Shown piece by piece: positions 33,877-45,411 of a stretch of 64,000 nucleotides of DNA. The position numbers and the translations under genes are program-made. Each line of letters starts with the position of its first letter. Position 1 is the first letter of the stretch. This stretch comes from Amycolatopsis sp. 195334CR (lineage in GTDB: Bacteria > Actinomycetota > Actinomycetes > Mycobacteriales > Pseudonocardiaceae), in the NCBI RefSeq assembly GCF_017309385.1, contig NZ_JAFJMJ010000004.1:496001-560000 (forward strand). Reading direction: 5' to 3'. A model generated the notes under the pieces. It did not search any database. It was given only the letters and a program-made list of their open reading frames with translations, and was not told where the DNA came from.

Positions 33877-36800
33877 ATGGAGCAAGGAACCGGGCTGGAG
33901 ATCGCCGTGGTCGGCCTCGGCGGCAGGTTTCCCCAGGCGCCGGACGTCGCACGGTTCTGGTCCCTGCTGTGCGCCGGCGCCGAAGGCATCCGCGAACTCA
34001 CCGCCGACGAACTGTGTGAGTCCGGTGTGGACAGTGCGGAGGCCGGTGCGGCCGGGTACGTGCGCGCGGCGGCGGTGGTCGACGGCGAGGACCGGTTCGA
34101 CGCCGGCTACTTCGGCTGCACCCCGCGCGAGGCCGCGCTGCTCGACCCGCAGCAGCGCCTGTTCCTGGAGTGCGCGGCCGAAGCGCTGCAGTCGGCCGGG
34201 CACGACCCGGACCAGGAACCGGGTGCCATCGGCGTGTTCGCCTCGGTCAGCGTCAACGAGTACGGGCTGCGCAACGTCTACCCGCACCGCGGCCTCGACG
34301 ACGTGGTCGGCTACCTGCAGAAGCTGCTGGCCAACGACAAGGACTTCATCGCCAGCCGGACCGCGTACAAGCTCGGCCTGCGCGGGCCCGCGGTGACCGT
34401 GCAGACCGCGTGCTCCAGTTCGCTGGTCGCCATCCACCTGGCCTGCCAGTCGCTGCTGGCCGGGGAGAGCGATCTGGTGCTGGCCGGGGGCAGCACGGTC
34501 CGGGTGCCGCAGCGGATCGGGTACCACGGCGGGGAGAACGGCATCGCCTCACCGGACGGGCACTGCCGCCCGTTCGACAAGCTCGCGGCGGGCACCATAC
34601 CCGGCAACGGCGCCGGGGTGGTGGTGCTGCGCCGGCTGCAGGACGCGCTCGACGACGGCGACCCGATCCGCGCGGTGATCCGCGGTTCGGCGATCAACAA
34701 CGACGGCGCGGCGAAGATCGGGTACACCGCGCCGAGCGTGACCGGGCAGGCCGAGGTGATCCGCGCCGCGCTGGCCGCCGCGGAGGTGCACCCGGACACC
34801 GTCGGCATGGTGGAGGCACACGGCACGGCCACGCCGCTGGGTGACCCGATCGAGGTCGCCGCACTGACCCAGGCCTACCGGTCGGCGGGCGCCACCGGCG
34901 GCGGGTACTGCGCACTGGGCTCGCTCAAGGGCAACATCGGGCACCTCGACTCGGCGGCGGGCGTGGCCGGGGTGATCAAGGCGGTGCTGGCGGTCGAGGC
35001 CGGGCTGATCCCGCCGAGCCCGCACTTCACCGAGCCGAACCCCGAGATCGACTTCGACGGCAGCCCGTTCTACGTCAGCACCGGCCTGCACGAGTTCCCC
35101 GGCGACGGCCCGCGCCGGGCCGCGGTCAGCTCGTTCGGCATCGGCGGCACGAACGCGCACCTGCTGCTGGAGCAGCCGCCCGCGAAGGTGTCGCACAAGC
35201 GGGGGCGCGCGGCCGAGACGATCGTGGTCTCGGCGCGGTCGGCCGCCGCGCTGGCCCGGTCGAGCGAGCGGCTCGCCGAACACCTGGCCGCGCACGACGG
35301 GCTGAACCTGGCCGACGTCGCGCACACGCTGCAGACCGGCCGGACGGCGATGACGCACCGGCGGGCCTTCAGCGCCCACGACGTCGAGGAGGCCGTGCGC
35401 GCGCTGCGGGATCCCGAGGCGGGCACCACGGCCGAAGCGGGGGAGGGGACGGCCTCGGTGGCCATGCTGTTCCCCGGCCAGGGCAGCCAGTACGCGGGCA
35501 TGGGCAGCGGGCTGCACGCCGAGGAACCCGCGTTCCGGGAAGCACTGGACGACTGCGCGAGCCTGCTGGACTTCGATCTGCGCGCACTGCTGTTCACCAC
35601 CGGCGACGAAGCGTCGGAACGCCTGGGGCGCACTGAATTCACCCAGCCCGCGTTGTTCGCCGTGCAGTACGCGATCGCGCGGTTGTGGGAGTCGCGCGGG
35701 GTGCGGCCCGCCGCGATGCTCGGGCACAGCATCGGCGAGTTCGTCGCCGCGCACCTGGCCGGGGTGTTCAGCCTCGAGGACGCGCTGCGGCTGGTGGTCC
35801 GGCGTGGTGAGCTGGTGCAGCGGATGCCGGGCGGGGCCATGCTGGCGACCCGGCTGCCCGCCGCCGAACTGGCCGCCCTGCTCGACGGCGAGCTGGCGCT
35901 CGCGGCGGACAACGGCCCGGCCGATTCGGTCGCCTCCGGTCCGGTGGCGGCGGTCGAAGCCCTGCGGGACCGGCTGACCGGACGCGGGGTGCGCACCCGG
36001 TTCCTGCGCACCGCGCACGCCTTCCATTCGCCGCTGGTGGAGCCGGTGCTCGACGAGTTCCGCGCCGCGTTCGACGGCGTCGAGCTGCACCCGCCGCACA
36101 TTCCGTACCTCACCAACGTGACCGGCACCTGGGTGCGGCCGGAGGAGGCGACCGATCCGGCGCACTGGTGCCGCCACCTGCGGGGCACGGTGCGCTTCGC
36201 CGAGGGCGTCCGCGCGCTGCGCGAGGAGGTCGGCGGTGTCCTGCTCGAAGCCGGCCCGAGGCGGACGCTCAGCTCACTGGCCGCCGCGCGGACCGGCGCG
36301 GCGAGCGCCGGGCCGACCAATGTCGTGGTGCCCACGTTGCCCGCCGCCGATCCGGCGACCGAGGGCGCGCAACTGGCCGCCGCCACGGGCGCGGTCTGGG
36401 CCGGGGGAGTGCCGGTCGACTGGGCCGGGCCGCGCGGGGCGGAACGCCGCTCCCGCGTCGAGCTGCCCACCTACCCGTTCGAGCGGCGGCGGTACTGGAT
36501 CGACCCACCGGAAACCACCGCGCGCCCGGACGGCCCCCAGGTCCGGACCTGGGAATCGGGTACCGCGCCCGCCGAGGGCGGCCCGTTCCTGCTCCTGGCC
36601 GACGACCCGCTCCCCGAACTCGAAAACGCCGCCGTGGCGACGAACCCGGACGACCTCGAGGCGGCCGCACGTGAACACGGCCCCCTGCGCCTGGTGACCT
36701 CACGAGCCCCGGAACCCTACGAGAACCTGATCGCGGACGGCCTGCTCACCGGCATCACCGTGCTCACCCACGCCGGCCTCGCGGTGGAAAGCGCCGACCG

Positions 36801-39800
36801 CGCGAAAGAAACCGTGGTCGCCCTCGCCGCCGCGGGCACCCATCGCGTGGTGGACGTGGACCGGCTGCCGTCCGGTGGCCGTCGCCGGGCGGCGGTGCTG
36901 CGCTCCCTGATCGCCGACGCCTCGGCCGCCGAGGGGCCGGCAGTCGTGGCGTACCGAGGAGAACAGCGTTACCTGCCGGGCCTGCGCCCGGTGGAAAGCA
37001 CCGGATCCGGCTGGCTGCGCGCGGGGACCACCTTCGCCGTGGCGGGCACCCGCGGACCGCTCGCCGACGCCCTCACCGGCGTCACCGTCCGTCCCGCCGC
37101 CGAACTGGACACCGCCGACGGGGTGCTGTTCGAAGGCGCCCCGGCCGAGGACGTCGACCGGCTCGCGCGCGAACTCCTCGACACCGCCACCCGGCTCGAC
37201 GCGGAGTCCGTGGTGCTGGTCCTGCCGGGCACCACCGGTCAGGAGCGGGTTTTCGCCCGGCGCCTGGGCATGGTCGCCCAGGACGCGGAGGTGAACTGGG
37301 TCGTGCTGGAGTGGGACGGCGAACGGCGCCCGGCCGAATGGGCCGCCGCGCTGGCCACCAACCGCGCGACGACGCTGAGCGCGTCTGCTCCCGCCGTGGC
37401 CTGGCTCGACACGGGTGACGTGGCGGAAACCCCGGTGGAGGCACCGAAGCGGACCGTCACCGAGGAGCAGGTCGCCGGGCTGATGGCGAACCTGCTCGGC
37501 GTCCCGGACGTGGGCCTGCGCAGGGACTTCTTCGCACTCGGCGGGCATTCGCTGCTGGCCACCCAGCTGGCCGCCCAGCTCACCGACCGCTTCGGCGTCG
37601 AGCTTTCGGTGCGGGACCTGCTCACCGAGCCGACCGTGGCGGGGATCGCCGCCGTGCTCGACGGTCTGCGCGCGGCCCCGGCCGGGCACGCGCTCCCGGA
37701 GCTGCGCCCGGCCCCCGCCGACGGCCCGGCTCCCGCGTCCTCGACGCAGGAAAGCCTGTGGTTCCTCCAGGAACTCGATCCGGGCAGCGCGTTCTACGTG
37801 ATGGCCAACGACGTCTGGCTGACCGGGGAACTCGACACCGGCGCCCTGCGCGCGGCACTGGACGAGCTGGTCCGGCGGCACGAGACGCTGCGCACCGCGA
37901 TGCCGCTGGCCGACGGCCGCCCGGTGCAGGTGGTCGGCCCGCCGCGCGCGCAGCCGCTGCCGGAGCTGGACCTGTCCGCGCTCGGCGACCCCGAGGCGGA
38001 GGTCGCCCGGATCGCCGCCGAGTTCTGCCGGGAGCCGTTCGACCTGCGTGCCGGTGACCTGCTGCGGACGCGGCTCCTGCGCCTGGCGCCGACGCGGCAC
38101 GTGCTGCTGGTCTCGACCCACCACATCGTCTCCGACTACTGGTCCAGCGGCCTGCTGTTCCACGAGATCTTCCGGTTGTACGAGTCCTTCGCGGCCGGTC
38201 GCTCACCGGACCTGCCCGAACTGGCCGTGCAGTACCGCGACTACGCGCACTGGCAGGCCGCCGCGCACGAGGGCCACCACCTCGACGACCAGATCGCGTA
38301 CTGGAAGCAGCGGCTGGCCGGGGCCGCGCCCCTGCTCGAACTGCCCGCCGACCGCCCGCGTCCCGCGGTGCAGAGCCGCCGCGGTGGCTGGCAGGAGTTC
38401 TCGCTGAGCCCGGCCGCCACCGAGCGGCTCAAGGAACTGGGCCGGGAGTCCGGCGCGGCACCGTTCATGGTGCTGCTGACCGCGCTGAAGGCCGTGCTGC
38501 ACCGCTACACCGGCCGCGAGGACCTGCTCGTCGGCACCTTCAACGCCAACCGGACCAAGGCCGAACTGGAGCCGGTGATCGGCCTGTTCGCCAACACGCT
38601 GGTGCTGCGCACCGAGGTCGGCGGTGAGCTGAGCTTCCGCGAGCTGCTGGCCAGGGTCCGCGACACCTGCCTCGGCGCCTACCAGCACCAGGACGTCCCC
38701 TTCGAACGGCTCGTTGACGAGATCGCGCCCGGCCGCGACCTGAGCAGCAACCCGTTGTTCCAGGTGATGCTGGTGCTCGAATCCGCGCCCGTGGGCGAGA
38801 TCGGCGCGAGCGGGCTGGAGGTCGACGTCCGCGCGCTGGACAACAACACGGCGAAGTTCGACCTGCTGTTCATCGTTTTCCCCGGCGAAGAGCGCGGCGC
38901 GTTCCACGGACTCGTCGAGTACAACGCCGATCTGTTCGACCCGGAGACCGTCGAGCGGATGGCCGGGCACTTCACCACCCTACTCACCGCCGCCGTCGAA
39001 GCACCGGACACCCCGGTCGGCCGCCTGCCGCTGATCGAGGGCGTCGAGCAGGCCCTGCTCACCGCGTGGGCCGGAAATCCCGATCCCGAACCCGCCGAGG
39101 AAACCCTCGTCGACCTCTTCGAGCGCGAAGCCGCGGCACACCCCACGCGGGCCGCCGTGCGCACCGCGGACACCACGCTTTCCTATGGCGCGCTGGACGA
39201 AGCGGCCAACCGGCTCGCCCGGCGGCTGACCGAACTCGGTGCCGGGCCGGAAGCACCGGTCGCGGTCTGCCTGCCGCGCGACGAGCACCTGGTCGTCACG
39301 CTGCTCGCGGTGCTCAAGGCCGGCTCCGCGTACGTGCCGCTCGACCCGGCCTACCCGGCCGAACGGCTGACCTTCATGCTCGCCGACTCCGGTGCCTCCG
39401 TCGTGGTCACCACCGAGGTGCTCGCGGATTCGCCCGCCTACGTGCTCCGGCTCGACGACCCCGCCGAGGTGGCCCGGATCGCCGGGCACGCGACGACCCC
39501 GCCACCACGGGCACTGACCCACCGGTCGGCGGCCTACCTGCTCTACACCTCCGGCTCGACCGGACGGCCGAAGGGCGCGATCACCGAACACGGCGGCCTG
39601 CGGGTGCTGCTGGACTGGGGCCGCGGCCTGTACTCCGACGAACTCCTCGCGGGCATGCTCGCCTCCTCGTCGGTCTGCTTCGACTCCTCGGTGTGGGAGC
39701 TGTTCCTCCCGCTGTGCCACGGCGGTTGCGTGGTGCTGGTGGAGAACGTGCTCGCGTTGCCACGGCTTCCCGAGCCGGTGGCCGCCGGGGTCCGGATCGT

Positions 39801-42800
39801 CAACACCGTGCCCTCGGCCGCCGCCGAACTGGCCAGGACCGGCGGGATCCCCGGTGGCGTCGAGGTGGTCAGCATGGCCGGGGAGGCGCTGCCGAACGCG
39901 GTGGTCACCGACCTGCACCGGCTGCCGGGCGTGCGCCGGGTGCTCAACCTGTACGGGCTCACCGAGGCCAGCGTCTACTCGACCTTCGCCGGCCTGCCGG
40001 GCGGACCGGTGGACGGCAACGCCACCATCGGCGGTCCCGTGCCGGGGGTCCGCGTCTTCGTGCTCGACGGCAGCCTGGAACCGGTGCCGCTCGGGGTGCC
40101 GGGGGAGCTGTACGTGGCCGGACCGGGTGTCGCCCGGGGGTACCACGACCGGCCGGGGCTGACCGCCGAGCGGTTCCTGCCGGATCCCTCGGGCACCCCG
40201 GGCTCCCGCATGTTCCGCACCCGCGACCTCGCGCGCTGGCGGCCGGACGGCACGCTGGAGTTCCTCGGCCGCGCCGACCACCAGGTCAAGGTCCGCGGTT
40301 TCCGGATCGAGCTGGGCGAGGTCGAAGCCGCCCTGCGCGGCCGGGCCGGGGTGCTCGAAGCGGCGGTCACCACGACCACCGAACGCGGCGACACGCAGCT
40401 CGCCGGGTTCTACGTGCCGGACGGCGAGGACCCCGGTGAGGACGCGATCCGGGCCGCACTGCGCGAGATCCTGCCCGAGTACATGGTGCCCGCGCACCTG
40501 CGGTGCCTGCCCGCGCTGCCGCGCACACCGAACGGCAAGTTCGACCGCGGCGCGCTGCCCGAGGTGTCCGCGCCCACCCGCGGCGGTGGCCGCGGTGCCG
40601 CGCGGACCGCGGCCGAAGAGGTGGTCAGCGGGATCTGGGCGAAGGTGCTCGGGGCCGGTGAAGTCGGTCCGGAGGACAACTTCTTCGCACTCGGTGGCGA
40701 CTCGCTGCGCAGCCTGCGGGTGCTGGGCCTGTTGCGGGAGCGGGGATTCGCCCTCGAACTGCAGGACCTGTTCCGCTGCCAGACCGTGGCCGAGCTGGCC
40801 GCCGCGCTCGAACACGGCGGCCGGGTGCCGGAGCCGACCGCGCCGTTCGACCTGGTGTCCGAAAAGGACGGTGAACTGCTGCCGCCGGGGCTGGCCGACG
40901 CCTACCCGATGGCCGCGGCGCAGGCGGGCACGCTCTACCACAGCACGATCGACCCGAACACGCCGATCTACCACGATCTGATCGGCTACCACGTCCGCGC
41001 GCCCTACGACGAGCAGGCGCTGGGCGCGTCGCTGGCCGCGGTGGTCCGGCGGCACCCGGCACTGCGCACCTCGTTCGACCTGGTCACCTACAGCGAGCCG
41101 ATGCAGCTGGTCTGGGCCGAAGCGGAACTGCCGCTGGAATTCGGCGACCTGCGCGAGTTCACCGACGTCGAGCAGGAAGAGCGGATCGCGGCGTGGCTGG
41201 AGGAGGAGAAGACCCGCGGCTTCACCTGGACCCGCGCGCCACTGGCCCGGATCAGGGTGTTCCGCCGGGCGGCGGACCGCTTCACCATCGTGATCAGCTT
41301 CCACCACTCGATCCTCGACGGCTGGAGCATCTCCACCCTGTTCGGCCACTGGCTCGGCGACTACCGGCGCCGCCTGCGGGGTGAGCCCGGTGGTCTGGAC
41401 GAGCGGGACACCGGTGCCTACCGCGAGTTCGTCGCACTGGAACGCCGTGCCGCCCGCGACCCGGAGCAGCGGGACTACTGGTACCGCAAGACCAGCGCGC
41501 TGCCGTCGCTGCGCCTGCCGGATACCGCGGGCACGCCCGCCGGACCGCGGGGCGCGGCCCGCCAGTACCTGCTCGACGGCGGTGTCGCCGACCGGTTGCG
41601 CGAGGCCATGCGGGCCGAGGGCCTCACGGTCAAGTACGCCTGCCTCGCCGCGCACCTGTGGGTGCTCGGCCAGGTGACCGGGCACGCCGAGGTCTACACC
41701 GCGCTCGCTGCGAACGGGCGGCCACCGCAGTCCGGTGTCGCCGAGGAGTGCGGGCTGTTCGTCAACGGCGCGCTGGTGCGCACCACCCTCGCCGAGGGCA
41801 GCTGGACCGATCTCGCGCGCACGGTGTTCGACGCCGAATGCGAGCTGATGCCCTACCGGCACTTCCCCTACGCCGAGGTGCACCAGCTCGCCGGGTCGGG
41901 GCTGGCGGTGGAGACCGGCGTCAACTTCGTCCGCTACCTGGCCTACGAATCGCTGGCGGACAACGAAGACGTGCACGTGCTCGACTCGACCCTGTTCGAG
42001 GAGACCGAGTTCCCGTTCGCGGTCTACTTCGTCGCGGACCCGCAGAACGCCGAGATCCTCATCCGGGTCCAGTACGACGGGCACCGCTTCGGCGCCGACT
42101 GGATCGACGAGGTGGCCGGGCGGTACCTGACCGCGCTGGAGCGGTTCGCCGCCGATCCGGCGGCCCCGTACGGCAGGCCGGCCGGGCTCACCGACCGGGT
42201 GGCCGAGCGGTTCGGGTTGCCGCCGGGCGGCATCGAGCGGATCTCGGCGTTCACCCCGGTGCAGCGCGACCTGTACCTCGAACACGCCGCCCGGCCCGAC
42301 GTCGGCGCGTTCATCCCGGCCTTCTCGCTGGACCTCGGGCTTGACGGGGACGCGGACCGGTGGCGCGCCGCTGTCCAGTCGGTCACCGCGGCCGAGGAGC
42401 TGATGCGCTCCGCCCCGGTGCTGCTCGACGGCGAACCGGCGCTGGCCGTGCTGTCCCCGTCCGAAGTGGACTGCCCGTTGCTCGACGTGCGCGAGGCGGC
42501 CGAGCAGCCGTACGGCCTGCTCGACGCGATTCCCGAGCACGCGCAACGGCCCTACGCCCCGGAGGGCGAGCCGCTGATCCGGCACCTGCTGGTCCGCGAC
42601 GAGCACGGGCACCTGCAGGCGGTCGTCGGCGCGCACCACGCGGTGATCGACGGGCCGTCGGTGCCGCTGATGTTCCGGCGGCTGGTGGACGCCTACCACG
42701 GCCGGGACGCGGGCCGGGACGGCGCCGAGTCCTTCCTCGACCGCGTGCCCGAGATCGCCGCGCGCTTCGACCGCCCGGAAACGCTGGACTACTGGCGCGG

Positions 42801-45375
42801 CCTGGCTGCGACCTCGGCGGCGCTGGAGATCCCGCCGGTGCCCGAGGGCGACGGCCGCGCCGTGCTGCGGCCGGTGGCTTCGCTCGAAGGCGACGACCTG
42901 GCCGCCGTCCGCGCCTGGTGCGAGGCCAACGGGCAGCGGTTGCCGGGCTTCCTGCTGGCGTTGTTCGCCGCCTTCGCCGGACGGCATGCGGCGGGGCAGG
43001 ACGACTACTTCGTCTACACGCTGGCCGGTGGCCGTCCGCCGGAGCAGGCCGATTCGCTCGGCTGCTACCTGCACGTCCTGCCGGTGCACGTACCGCGGCC
43101 GGGGCCGGCGGAATCGGCGGCCGACTACGCCGCGCGCTTCCGCCGGCGACGTCGGGAAGCACGCGGGCACGAGGCGGTCTCCGCCTTCCAGCAGCGCCGG
43201 ATCCTGCCCGAGGACAACCTCCGGTTCGTCTTCAACTTCCTGCCGGCCAACCTGGTCGCGAAGGTGGGTGGCGACGTCGCGTACGCCACCTACGAGGACG
43301 TGCCGTTCGACGAGGCGCACCTGACCCTGCGCGAGTACGACGACCACATCGAACTGCTCTTCCAGTGCGCGCCGGACCTGTTGTGGGGTGAGCACTTCGC
43401 CGCCGCCTTCGCCCGGTTCGCGGTCGCCGCGGTGTCCGGCGGCCCGTTGGCCGCGGTGCCGTCGGTGCACGGCGAGGCCGAAGCCTGGCTGCGGCAGGTC
43501 AGCGCCGGACCCACTCGAGACCCCGGCTGGGAGACCGTGCTGGAGTGGGTCGAGCACACCGCGGCCGCCCAGCCGGACACCGTCGTGCTGTCCGAAGGGG
43601 ACCGACAGCTCACCCATCGCGAACTCGGCGAGCAGGCGAACCGGCTGGCCCGCGGCCTGGTCGCGCTCGGTGCCGGGCCCGGCGAGGTGGTCGCCGTGGC
43701 GGTGCCGCGCTCGGCCGAGCTGGTGGTCTCGCTGCTGGCCGTGGTCAAGACCGGCGCCGCGTTCCTGCCGGTCGACCCGGAACTGCCCGCCGAGCGGGTG
43801 GCGATGATGATCGGCGACGCCGGGGCGAAGCTGGGCCTCACCGTCACCGGCACCCTGCCGGTCCTGCCCGAGCTGAAGTGGCTGGTGCTCGATGATCCCG
43901 GGGCGTCGGCCCGCCTGGCCGAACTGCCCGCGCACGACCTGAAGCCGGAGATCTCCGACGGGACACCGATGTACGTGCTGTTCACCTCCGGGTCCACGGG
44001 ACGGCCGAAGGGCGTGGTCGTCGAACACCGCGGTGTGGTGAACCGGCTGCACTGGATGCAGGAGGAGTTCGAGCTGACCGGCGCCGACGTGGTGGCGCAG
44101 AAGACCCCCGCCGGGTTCGACGTCTCGGTCTGGGAGTTCTTCTGGCCGCTGGTCGCCGGGGCACGGCTGGAGGTGCTGCCGCCCGGCGCCCACCGCGATC
44201 CCGGCCAGCTGGTGAAGGTCATCCGCGCGGCGGGGGTCTCGGTACTGCACTTCGTGCCGTCGATGCTGAGCGTGTTCGCCGAGGATCCCGAAGCGCCGGA
44301 GTGCACCAGCGTGCGCGACATCGTGTGCAGTGGTGAGGTCCTGCCGGGTGCGCTGCGGGACCGGGTGGCCGGCGTGCTGCCGGGTGCCCGCCTGCACAAC
44401 CTGTACGGGCCGACCGAAGCCTCGATCGACGTGACGCGCTGGGCGTGTGCCGAGGATTCCGGTCCGTCGGTGCCGATCGGCCGGGCCGTGCCGAACACCT
44501 CGTTGCACGTGGTCGACGCGGGCGGGCGGCTCGTGCCGCCCGGGGTGGCCGGTGAGCTGTGCATCGGCGGGGTGCAGGTGGCGCGCGGGTACGCCGGGCG
44601 CCCCGGGCTGACCGCCGAACGGTTCGTGCCGGATCCCCACGGCGTTCCCGGCGCCCGGGTGTACCGCACCGGGGACCGCTGCCGGTGGCGCGCGGACGGC
44701 GCGCTGGACTACCTCGGCCGCGACGACGGCCAGCTCAAGATCCGGGGCCAGCGCGTGGAACTGGGCGAGATCCAGACCGTGCTGGCGCGGCACGAGGACG
44801 TCCGGGAGGCGGTGGTCAGGGCCCGCGACGGCGGTCGCGGCGAAGGCGACGTGCTGCTCGACGCCTACCTGGTGCCCGCCGGTGCCGGACTGTCCACAGA
44901 GGACGTCCGGGCGCGCGCCAGGGTGGTGCTGCCCGGCTACATGCTCCCGGCCACCTGGACCGTGCTGGACGAGCTCCCGGTCACCGCCAACGGCAAGCTC
45001 GACCACCGCGCGCTGCCCGCCCCGGACGACGTCACCGGGAACTCGGCGGCGGTGGTGCCCGCCACCGAGCTGGAGGCGGCGATCGCGGCGGTGTGGGCGG
45101 AGACGCTGGACCGCCCGGTGCCCGGGGTGACGGACAACTTCTTCGACCTCGGCGGGCATTCGCTGTTGCTGCTGCGGGTGCACGCCCGGCTGCAGCGGGC
45201 GCTGGACCGTCCACTGCGGATCGTGGACCTGTTCAGCCACCCGACGGTGCGGGCGCTGGCCGCGCACCTCGGCGGCGCGGACGGGGGCGAGCCCGCCGCG
45301 CGGCCGCGGGCGGGCAGGCGGCGGGCCGCCGCGGAACTGCGGCAGAAGCGCCTCGGGGCCAGGGGCGCGCGGTGA
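33877..45375 (+). CDS. Hybrid PKS-NRPS: KS-AT-(KR0)-T-C-A-T-C-C-A-T
   Basis: A 3,832-residue megasynthase. Approximate domains by residue: KS 5-433 (Cys179 in QTACSSSLV); AT 527-818 (Ser618 in GHSIGEF, HAFH, malonyl-type); degenerate KR 820-1190 ([14 protein letters not shown] in place of the NADPH motif, no Ser/Tyr/Asn catalytic set); T 1193-1265; C1 1275-1730 (HHIVSDYW, usual Gly replaced by Tyr); A1 1738-2232 (code about D-S-W-N-S-A-L-V-Y-K, closest in type to Ala-group codes, unsure); T 2245-2312 (LGGDSLR); C2 2338-2765 (His2476 of HHSILDGWS); C3 2778-3205 (His2920 of HHAVIDGPS); A2 3218-3715 (code D-V-W-H-V-S-L-I-D-K, serine); T 3728-3798. It begins with a bare KS, so an upstream carrier, probably the free A-T protein, must feed it. 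The tandem C-C is unusual. Confidence 0.93.
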   Translation: MEQGTGLEIAVVGLGGRFPQAPDVARFWSLLCAGAEGIRELTADELCESGVDSAEAGAAGYVRAAAVVDGEDRFDAGYFGCTPREAALLDPQQRLFLECAAEALQSAGHDPDQEPGAIGVFASVSVNEYGLRNVYPHRGLDDVVGYLQKLLANDKDFIASRTAYKLGLRGPAVTVQTACSSSLVAIHLACQSLLAGESDLVLAGGSTVRVPQRIGYHGGENGIASPDGHCRPFDKLAAGTIPGNGAGVVVLRRLQDALDDGDPIRAVIRGSAINNDGAAKIGYTAPSVTGQAEVIRAALAAAEVHPDTVGMVEAHGTATPLGDPIEVAALTQAYRSAGATGGGYCALGSLKGNIGHLDSAAGVAGVIKAVLAVEAGLIPPSPHFTEPNPEIDFDGSPFYVSTGLHEFPGDGPRRAAVSSFGIGGTNAHLLLEQPPAKVSHKRGRAAETIVVSARSAAALARSSERLAEHLAAHDGLNLADVAHTLQTGRTAMTHRRAFSAHDVEEAVRALRDPEAGTTAEAGEGTASVAMLFPGQGSQYAGMGSGLHAEEPAFREALDDCASLLDFDLRALLFTTGDEASERLGRTEFTQPALFAVQYAIARLWESRGVRPAAMLGHSIGEFVAAHLAGVFSLEDALRLVVRRGELVQRMPGGAMLATRLPAAELAALLDGELALAADNGPADSVASGPVAAVEALRDRLTGRGVRTRFLRTAHAFHSPLVEPVLDEFRAAFDGVELHPPHIPYLTNVTGTWVRPEEATDPAHWCRHLRGTVRFAEGVRALREEVGGVLLEAGPRRTLSSLAAARTGAASAGPTNVVVPTLPAADPATEGAQLAAATGAVWAGGVPVDWAGPRGAERRSRVELPTYPFERRRYWIDPPETTARPDGPQVRTWESGTAPAEGGPFLLLADDPLPELENAAVATNPDDLEAAAREHGPLRLVTSRAPEPYENLIADGLLTGITVLTHAGLAVESADRAKETVVALAAAGTHRVVDVDRLPSGGRRRAAVLRSLIADASAAEGPAVVAYRGEQRYLPGLRPVESTGSGWLRAGTTFAVAGTRGPLADALTGVTVRPAAELDTADGVLFEGAPAEDVDRLARELLDTATRLDAESVVLVLPGTTGQERVFARRLGMVAQDAEVNWVVLEWDGERRPAEWAAALATNRATTLSASAPAVAWLDTGDVAETPVEAPKRTVTEEQVAGLMANLLGVPDVGLRRDFFALGGHSLLATQLAAQLTDRFGVELSVRDLLTEPTVAGIAAVLDGLRAAPAGHALPELRPAPADGPAPASSTQESLWFLQELDPGSAFYVMANDVWLTGELDTGALRAALDELVRRHETLRTAMPLADGRPVQVVGPPRAQPLPELDLSALGDPEAEVARIAAEFCREPFDLRAGDLLRTRLLRLAPTRHVLLVSTHHIVSDYWSSGLLFHEIFRLYESFAAGRSPDLPELAVQYRDYAHWQAAAHEGHHLDDQIAYWKQRLAGAAPLLELPADRPRPAVQSRRGGWQEFSLSPAATERLKELGRESGAAPFMVLLTALKAVLHRYTGREDLLVGTFNANRTKAELEPVIGLFANTLVLRTEVGGELSFRELLARVRDTCLGAYQHQDVPFERLVDEIAPGRDLSSNPLFQVMLVLESAPVGEIGASGLEVDVRALDNNTAKFDLLFIVFPGEERGAFHGLVEYNADLFDPETVERMAGHFTTLLTAAVEAPDTPVGRLPLIEGVEQALLTAWAGNPDPEPAEETLVDLFEREAAAHPTRAAVRTADTTLSYGALDEAANRLARRLTELGAGPEAPVAVCLPRDEHLVVTLLAVLKAGSAYVPLDPAYPAERLTFMLADSGASVVVTTEVLADSPAYVLRLDDPAEVARIAGHATTPPPRALTHRSAAYLLYTSGSTGRPKGAITEHGGLRVLLDWGRGLYSDELLAGMLASSSVCFDSSVWELFLPLCHGGCVVLVENVLALPRLPEPVAAGVRIVNTVPSAAAELARTGGIPGGVEVVSMAGEALPNAVVTDLHRLPGVRRVLNLYGLTEASVYSTFAGLPGGPVDGNATIGGPVPGVRVFVLDGSLEPVPLGVPGELYVAGPGVARGYHDRPGLTAERFLPDPSGTPGSRMFRTRDLARWRPDGTLEFLGRADHQVKVRGFRIELGEVEAALRGRAGVLEAAVTTTTERGDTQLAGFYVPDGEDPGEDAIRAALREILPEYMVPAHLRCLPALPRTPNGKFDRGALPEVSAPTRGGGRGAARTAAEEVVSGIWAKVLGAGEVGPEDNFFALGGDSLRSLRVLGLLRERGFALELQDLFRCQTVAELAAALEHGGRVPEPTAPFDLVSEKDGELLPPGLADAYPMAAAQAGTLYHSTIDPNTPIYHDLIGYHVRAPYDEQALGASLAAVVRRHPALRTSFDLVTYSEPMQLVWAEAELPLEFGDLREFTDVEQEERIAAWLEEEKTRGFTWTRAPLARIRVFRRAADRFTIVISFHHSILDGWSISTLFGHWLGDYRRRLRGEPGGLDERDTGAYREFVALERRAARDPEQRDYWYRKTSALPSLRLPDTAGTPAGPRGAARQYLLDGGVADRLREAMRAEGLTVKYACLAAHLWVLGQVTGHAEVYTALAANGRPPQSGVAEECGLFVNGALVRTTLAEGSWTDLARTVFDAECELMPYRHFPYAEVHQLAGSGLAVETGVNFVRYLAYESLADNEDVHVLDSTLFEETEFPFAVYFVADPQNAEILIRVQYDGHRFGADWIDEVAGRYLTALERFAADPAAPYGRPAGLTDRVAERFGLPPGGIERISAFTPVQRDLYLEHAARPDVGAFIPAFSLDLGLDGDADRWRAAVQSVTAAEELMRSAPVLLDGEPALAVLSPSEVDCPLLDVREAAEQPYGLLDAIPEHAQRPYAPEGEPLIRHLLVRDEHGHLQAVVGAHHAVIDGPSVPLMFRRLVDAYHGRDAGRDGAESFLDRVPEIAARFDRPETLDYWRGLAATSAALEIPPVPEGDGRAVLRPVASLEGDDLAAVRAWCEANGQRLPGFLLALFAAFAGRHAAGQDDYFVYTLAGGRPPEQADSLGCYLHVLPVHVPRPGPAESAADYAARFRRRRREARGHEAVSAFQQRRILPEDNLRFVFNFLPANLVAKVGGDVAYATYEDVPFDEAHLTLREYDDHIELLFQCAPDLLWGEHFAAAFARFAVAAVSGGPLAAVPSVHGEAEAWLRQVSAGPTRDPGWETVLEWVEHTAAAQPDTVVLSEGDRQLTHRELGEQANRLARGLVALGAGPGEVVAVAVPRSAELVVSLLAVVKTGAAFLPVDPELPAERVAMMIGDAGAKLGLTVTGTLPVLPELKWLVLDDPGASARLAELPAHDLKPEISDGTPMYVLFTSGSTGRPKGVVVEHRGVVNRLHWMQEEFELTGADVVAQKTPAGFDVSVWEFFWPLVAGARLEVLPPGAHRDPGQLVKVIRAAGVSVLHFVPSMLSVFAEDPEAPECTSVRDIVCSGEVLPGALRDRVAGVLPGARLHNLYGPTEASIDVTRWACAEDSGPSVPIGRAVPNTSLHVVDAGGRLVPPGVAGELCIGGVQVARGYAGRPGLTAERFVPDPHGVPGARVYRTGDRCRWRADGALDYLGRDDGQLKIRGQRVELGEIQTVLARHEDVREAVVRARDGGRGEGDVLLDAYLVPAGAGLSTEDVRARARVVLPGYMLPATWTVLDELPVTANGKLDHRALPAPDDVTGNSAAVVPATELEAAIAAVWAETLDRPVPGVTDNFFDLGGHSLLLLRVHARLQRALDRPLRIVDLFSHPTVRALAAHLGGADGGEPAARPRAGRRRAAAELRQKRLGARGAR
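44308..44357 (+). repeat. 50-bp exact repeat, copy 1 (serine A domain)
   Basis: These 50 bases in the last A domain of the 33877 gene are identical to 61872-61921 in the fourth NRPS. They encode [16 protein letters not shown], covering code positions 299 and 301. Flanking DNA is similar but not identical. Confidence 0.85.
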
Positions 45376-45411
45376 ACGACGGAATGACTACGAGACGGTC
45401 AGGTGAGGTTT

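Noticed and set aside
38980..45267. A 2,095-codon open frame on the minus strand
   Set aside because: It is the mirror of the KS-AT...C-A-T gene. High GC in third positions suppresses stops on the opposite strand, and its sequence is low-complexity Arg/Gly/His/Val with no domains.
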